From positions 1 through 10,506 of the forward strand of contig JADHYX010000587.1 in NCBI GenBank assembly GCA_027604685.1: a stretch of DNA of 10,506 bases. Reading direction: 5' to 3'. The notes below the pieces were generated by a model that saw only the letters and a list, made by a program, of their open reading frames with translations, was not told the origin of the DNA and made no database searches. Shown in pieces: positions 7,201 to 10,506 of this stretch. Position 1 is the stretch's first letter; each line of letters begins with the position of its first letter. A program made the position numbers and the translations under genes. Source of the DNA: Lobulomyces angularis. Lineage: Eukaryota > Chytridiomycota > Chytridiomycetes > Lobulomycetales > Lobulomycetaceae.

Positions 7201-9232
7201 TTTACAGGTTGCTCTGAGCATTCTATTAACTTATTTTTCCAATTGTCACCTTCCCTTTTGAAATTTTCTATGTTTGATTGAAAGAAACCAGTAATACTCA
7301 TAATAACACATGCGTTCCCAACTGGTTTTAAGCAAAAATCATGCAAGGTTTTGTTTTTAGAGGTTATTTGCTGAATATTCTGCTCAATTTCAAATAAATC
7401 TATAATTAATTCCTTGTCAAAAATTCCAAAATCATTCTTAATTATGAGCTGTTCAGTGCGATAAAACGGTCCAAAGCTCTCGTCAAAATAAGCCTAAAAA
7501 AATAATTTCTTAAATATATTATCGAACTAAACAAATATCAAACTTTTTGCACCGCAGTTTCGCTAAAAGGTGATACCCTATTATTTTTGGTTGTAAATTT
7601 CACAGCGAAAATTTACAGATTTTGTTATGTTACCAAAGATTTACCGGGTTAGTTTCAATTTGAAAATTAAAAATCCATCCAAAGGAAGTTAAAACCACGA
7701 TGAGGAAAAATCCACTAATAACCTAAACTCAGAAATTAAAAGGTAAGGATGGTTATATTTTACCTTTTTGGGATGTTTGGCGCAATATAGGCCCAGCCGA
7801 AAAAAAAATTCACGAATGACGGAGTTTAAGCGAGAATTAATTAAAATGTAAGGTTGCTCGACACTTAAAGTTGGAGAGTCTGTTAATGAAAATGATAACA
7901 ACGGCTCAGTTTGGTCATTCTCAACATCATCGTAAGCAAATATGTTTTGGTTAAGAAAGAGATATCCCAGAATAATTGTAAATATAGTTGCAAACAACCC
8001 TTCAAATATTAATTATTACTGGCTCAATGATCAGATACTCACCAAACAAAAAGGCTATCGTGGAACAAGCATAACCTCCCATTAAACATGGACTGACAAC
8101 TTTTACAGGTTCCAAAGATGCACAAGCACTATAATCTCAATTTTATAATTAAAAACATAAATGAACTCCTACGAGGAACAATCTACACAAGAACACCTAG
8201 CATCAGAATTTTCATTACACTTGTAGTGCTTTTCACTAAAAGGCTTTATTTTATCATCCTTAACTTCGTTAGCTGATAAAAAATTAAAAATCCGTAATTT
8301 AAACATCATATTAAGGAATTATTACGAAAATTAATTTGTAACGGGGAACCAAAGCCTGGATTTTTTTTTCCCATAAATTTAAACAACTCGTGATAATTTT
8401 TTGCACCACCCTTTTAAAAATTTTATTCGGGTAAATCTATAACAATTACGCACCCCAATGAAATTCATTGCAAAATTGTTGTCCGATCCAAATTTCACAT
8501 CTTTACATGAATCAAAAAATCCTGCCGCAAAGGTTTCATTAACAAAGAAATCAACTTCAGTAACAACTTCCAGTTTAGTTTTTAATGAAAATGTCGTATT
8601 TTTGATTTCCACAAAAGTACTTTGATTTTTATTACAAGCAAAATTACAAAAAAACGATCTAAAATTTTTCCAACATGCTACATGAGAAAAAAAGTTTTAT
8701 TTTTTTTAAATTCATAAAAAATGTTACCAGGGCACGAGGATACAAAACTATATGCAAGCATAATCTGTTTCGAAAGGGTCCTGATTTGTTTGATATCACA
8801 GCAAAACAGTTTTGAAACATTTTGATCTACAAACTCATCAGAGCAAGTCTCTCTTAACAAATCTAGGGATTTTTCATCTGAAATCTAATTAAATTTAGCA
8901 ATATTGATTAATTAACAAAAAAATTATGATTTGTGAAATGCTGACCTCAACAGCTTTAGTGTTGTTTAAACAATTTAGTTGAGGTCCAAAAATGCTGGTT
9001 TCAGGTCCACATTCTAGAGATCAATAAAAAAATAAAAAAATAAATCTGAATATAGAAAAAGATTTTCAAACAACGGGAATCAAATCATGTTTTCGTATAA
9101 TAATTTAAGAAAAAAAACTATAAAAAAAATTGTAAGGTTACCACTATACATAACGCAAGAACCATCATTTGCATCCAAAAAAGTAGAACACGCTGCATTA
9201 TAAAAAATAAGCAAAATTAAATATATTTTCAT
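4219..9232 (-). CDS. NPC1: NPC1-family intracellular sterol transporter, complete, 27 exons
   Basis: Niemann-Pick C1 moves unesterified sterol handed over by NPC2 through the membrane of the late endosome, lysosome or vacuole. The spliced product is 1230 aa (human 1278). Order: signal peptide [16 protein letters not shown]; Cys-rich N-terminal sterol-binding domain to about 240 ([22 protein letters not shown] with the conserved Gln, [20 protein letters not shown]); first membrane span about 255-287; second about 350-367; first large luminal loop with ETNPVNLW and [10 protein letters not shown]; sterol-sensing domain about 590-760 with [17 protein letters not shown] and [14 protein letters not shown]; second luminal loop about 830-1040 with [16 protein letters not shown] and VFPYSVFYVF; final span block with [16 protein letters not shown] and YFRMYLSIV. 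The tail ends NLENTEEF, lacking the dileucine LLNF endolysosomal signal of vertebrate NPC1. The N-terminal domain and SSD exclude Patched. Every exon boundary keeps the frame, so I see no sign of decay. Confidence 0.96.
6534..6543 (-). other. NPC1: 10-nt microexon of NPC1 (Val-Gly-Val)
   Basis: GTTGGAGTTG flanked by acceptor ...AACTTAG (54-nt intron) and donor GTATAA (46-nt intron). Spliced in, it encodes VGV plus the first base of Asp and restores the near-invariant sterol-sensing-domain block FLVLAVGVDNIF. Leaving it out would shift the frame, because its length is not a multiple of three. Confidence 0.9.
6768..6784 (-). other. NPC1: 17-nt microexon of NPC1 with adjacent 33-nt intron
   Basis: Encodes (D)SKFSL, matching the DSK-SLGI segment of other NPC1 proteins between the first and second spans of the sterol-sensing domain. 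It is preceded by the 33-nt intron 6785-6817 (GTAAAG...TTGTAG), the shortest in the window, and followed by a 50-nt intron. Confidence 0.85.
7592..7617. repeat. Perfect 9-bp inverted repeat inside an NPC1 intron
   Basis: TGTAAATTT at 7592-7600 and AAATTTACA at 7609-7617 are exact reverse complements around an 8-nt loop, and fill about half of the 56-nt intron 7578-7633. A hairpin in the pre-mRNA would bring donor and acceptor together; no other role is evident. Confidence 0.6.
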
Positions 9233-9439
9233 GTTATTTAAGTTGCAGTAATTAAGAGATTTTTTTTTTTTTGAATAAAATTTTTTTTTTCTTTTAAAAG
9301 AGGTATATTGGTATTAACATAGTAATATAATATATTGAATTATTAACAATAAATTATAAATAAATAAATTATCAAACTAATGAAATTGAAAAATAAACTA
9401 CTACGAGTTAATCTAAGGGTACATTTTACGATCTTGCGT
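9233..9439. other. NPC1 promoter and 5' leader region
   Basis: About 200 nt of very AT-rich DNA upstream of the NPC1 start and downstream of the stop of the next minus-strand gene. It has long T tracts (9262-9273 and 9283-9290) followed by A/T-only sequence; poly(dA:dT) tracts of this kind commonly mark nucleosome-poor promoters. No specific factor site recognised. Confidence 0.4.
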
Positions 9440-9942
9440 TTAAGCCCATTTTATTAGTTGATCTTCACAAATTATCAATGCCTTTGATAAAGTTAAGGAC
9501 TCCCCTAAGGAATCTTCCAACTCAAATAAAATTCTTGAAACAGGCAGTAAATGTTTATGAATTGCAGCCAATCCACTGACCCTATTTTACTAATTAGTGT
9601 TTTATCGAAAATTTTTCTTTTTTACCAGCCATTCAAAATTTTAAAGTCACTGCTCATATTGAAAGTATCATTATTCACTTCTTTAACGACTTCTGACCAG
9701 CAATTGTTTACCACTTGAAAAACGTCAAAAAAAATTAAATTTTCGCAAAAATTATATAAAAAAAAAATGGATTATTTAATTCGAATATCAGAAAAATTTA
9801 AAAAGCATTTACATCCAGAAGATTGTGCTTGTCAAAATGTAATAAACTTTAAAATAGTTGTTAATTTTAAAAAATATATGAAATATAAAGAAATTAAATA
9901 CTTCTCACGTAAAGAATTGATCAAAAAATTCCCTATAGCCAT
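9440..9942 (-). CDS. Unidentified small helical protein, last exons well supported, 5' end uncertain
   Basis: The last exon, 9440-9581, encodes 46 residues plus stop (VSGLAAIHKH...EDQLIKWA), amphipathic and probably helical or coiled-coil. A 44-nt intron (9582-9625, GTAAAA...AATAG, with CACTAAT upstream of the acceptor) joins it in phase to 9626-9713 (VVNNCWSEVVKEVNND...). The 5' end is unclear: the frame stays open to 9771 but has no early ATG. One phase-consistent solution uses exon 9909-9942 (MAIGNFLINSL, ATG in an AAAGCCATGG context) with donor GTGAGA and a 195-nt intron, giving about 87 aa. Another starts at the internal ATG 9657-9655 and gives 57 aa or less. I do not recognise the family; the size and the Trp-containing end vaguely recall small coiled-coil subunits such as DASH or dynactin p24, but this is not evidence. 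Confidence 0.45.
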
Positions 9943-10003
9943 GGCTTTTAAGCAAAATGAACTTTTGGAACAAGTTAAATATTTTTATGTGTATTCTCAA
10001 TGA
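9767..10003 (+). CDS. Hypothetical 78-aa Lys/Phe/Tyr-rich protein
   Basis: Single-exon ORF with an ATG after an A10 tract and a TGA stop. The product (MDYLIRISEKFKKHLHPED... to ...FYVYSQ) is basic and aromatic, with one CAC pair, no signal peptide and no membrane span. I recognise no domain. It lies antisense to the possible first exon and long intron of the minus-strand gene, so both models cannot easily be complete. In AT-rich DNA an ORF of this length can occur by chance, and Lys/Phe/Tyr richness is what AT bias alone would give. It could also be part of the neighbouring mobile element. Confidence 0.3.
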   Translation: MDYLIRISEKFKKHLHPEDCACQNVINFKIVVNFKKYMKYKEIKYFSRKELIKKFPIAMAFKQNELLEQVKYFYVYSQ

Positions 10004-10104
10004 ATCACTAGAAAATATTTTGTAAATAAATGTGTAGATATACTTTATTAGAGACGAAATTTTGTTTTTGAAAAAAGAAGACTTAGAAAAACAATCCTTT
10101 AATG

Positions 10105-10506
10105 TTATAACAAATCAGGATATGATCTTCTGAATTCCCTTCCATCTTCACGTTCTCTAAAATACCCTTTAATATTATTTCTTGTAACTTTATCACACGA
10201 TTCCTTTACGATTGATCGTACTTCTACTTCAGTTCTTGCTCTTTTTTCTTTACCAGCATCTGATAATGTATACGAATTTCTGATATTTGTCTTAATTGTT
10301 CCAAATACCAGTTCAATTGGATTAAAGTATTTTCCTTGTGGTGGCAGAAATACAATTTTTGCTCCTTTTGACTCGATTAAAATCTTCGATTCTGGATTGC
10401 AATGTTGTTTTTTTTGGATTCTTGCATCTTCCAGCTTTACCAAGTCTATCCCATATTACAACTTCTCCTTCTTGTAAATTAGGAACTAGGGTATGTCTAA
10501 CGTAAT
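10105..10506 (-). pseudogene. IS630/Tc1-mariner-type DDE transposase, C-terminal part, frameshifted and cut by the window edge
   Basis: The frame entering from the window edge contains LQEGEVVIWDRLG, the beta-strand with the second catalytic Asp (codon 10450-10448). After the T8 run at 10408-10415 the homology continues in another frame: AKIVFLPPQGKYFNPIELVF with the catalytic Glu (codon 10314-10312), then FGTIKTNIRNS and a basic C-terminus ending at the TAA 10105-10107. These are hallmarks of the DDE_3 endonuclease domain (usual form LPPYSPDLNPIE). The reading-frame change at a homopolymer suggests decay or a base-calling error. The N-terminal helix-turn-helix, the first Asp and one terminal repeat lie outside the window; no terminal repeat was identified on the inside. 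It encodes cut-and-paste transposition when intact. Confidence 0.85.

Larger units (their letters stand above)
4219..9232 (-). other. NPC1: Exon map of the NPC1 gene
   Basis: Exons in transcript order: 9142-9232, 8946-9013, 8728-8884, 8454-8677, 8326-8410, 8173-8272, 8043-8128, 7764-7999, 7634-7722, 7544-7577, 6895-7493, 6818-6855, 6768-6784, 6598-6717, 6534-6543, 6387-6487, 5901-6340, 5630-5852, 5466-5575, 5376-5410, 5181-5330, 5022-5136, 4796-4972, 4666-4746, 4540-4621, 4366-4492, 4219-4316. They total 3693 nt; the 26 introns total 1321 nt, all GT-AG, 33-61 nt except the first (128 nt). Boundaries were chosen by reading frame and by agreement with conserved NPC1 residues on both sides. The weakest junctions are those with unusual donors: GTCAGC at 8945, GTTTGA at 7543, GTACTC at 5465, GTTTAA at 5021 and GTGCAA at 4365. 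Confidence 0.88.

Noticed and set aside
4219..9232. NPC1 as a multiply frameshifted pseudogene
   Set aside because: Every break is bounded by GT and AG, phases agree at all 26 junctions and the sum is an exact multiple of three, so these are introns.
4219..9232. Patched/Dispatched-type receptor instead of NPC1
   Set aside because: The Cys-rich N-terminal domain with [16 protein letters not shown] and [10 protein letters not shown], and the loop motif GPFYRTEQ, are NPC1-specific.
1..10506. tRNA, rRNA, CRISPR array, bacterial operon signals
   Set aside because: None seen; the spliceosomal introns and eukaryotic ribosomal proteins make this a nuclear eukaryotic region.

Overview
This is a eukaryotic nuclear window: strongly AT-rich, dense in genes, and full of very short GT-AG introns (mostly 33-61 nt, one with a perfect TACTAAC branch site). 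The two ribosomal proteins look opisthokont and somewhat fungal (the uS9 tail [16 protein letters not shown], the eL13 start with LLPN). An early-diverging, AT-rich, intron-rich fungus or close relative (for example Rozella-like or chytrid-like) is my best guess. It rests on style and motif memory, not on a search.

Layout. On the + strand lie two complete ribosomal protein genes in tandem: uS9/RPS16 (10-578, four exons, 142 aa) and eL13/RPL13 (1074-1918, three exons, 206 aa). Between them is about 495 nt of noncoding DNA with possible coding debris. Converging on RPL13 is a minus-strand gene (3897-2026, six exons, 546 aa). It has three N-terminal zinc fingers of the CxW (tandem CWCH2) type, a Ser-rich linker and a helical C-terminal domain that I tentatively relate to the C-terminal part of ARID2/Rsc9-type chromatin-remodeller subunits. 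A long imperfect hairpin lies directly before its start codon.

The largest item is a complete minus-strand NPC1 (Niemann-Pick C1) sterol transporter gene, 9232-4219. My exon model has 27 exons and 26 introns. The exons sum to 3693 nt, exactly 1231 codons, and they recover the N-terminal cysteine-rich domain, the sterol-sensing domain and the C-terminal RND-like core. It includes a 10-nt and a 17-nt microexon and a 33-nt intron.

The right end (9440-10506) is less orderly: the last exons of an unidentified small minus-strand gene, a competing 78-codon + strand ORF, and the C-terminal half of a frameshifted IS630/Tc1-mariner-type transposase running off the edge.

The genes do not form a pathway: two are translation housekeeping genes, one is probably nuclear, one is an endolysosomal membrane transporter and one is mobile DNA. 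I see no convincing novel multi-gene system. The most unusual aspects are the extreme splicing architecture of NPC1, the hairpin at the zinc-finger gene start, and the antisense conflict beside the transposase.
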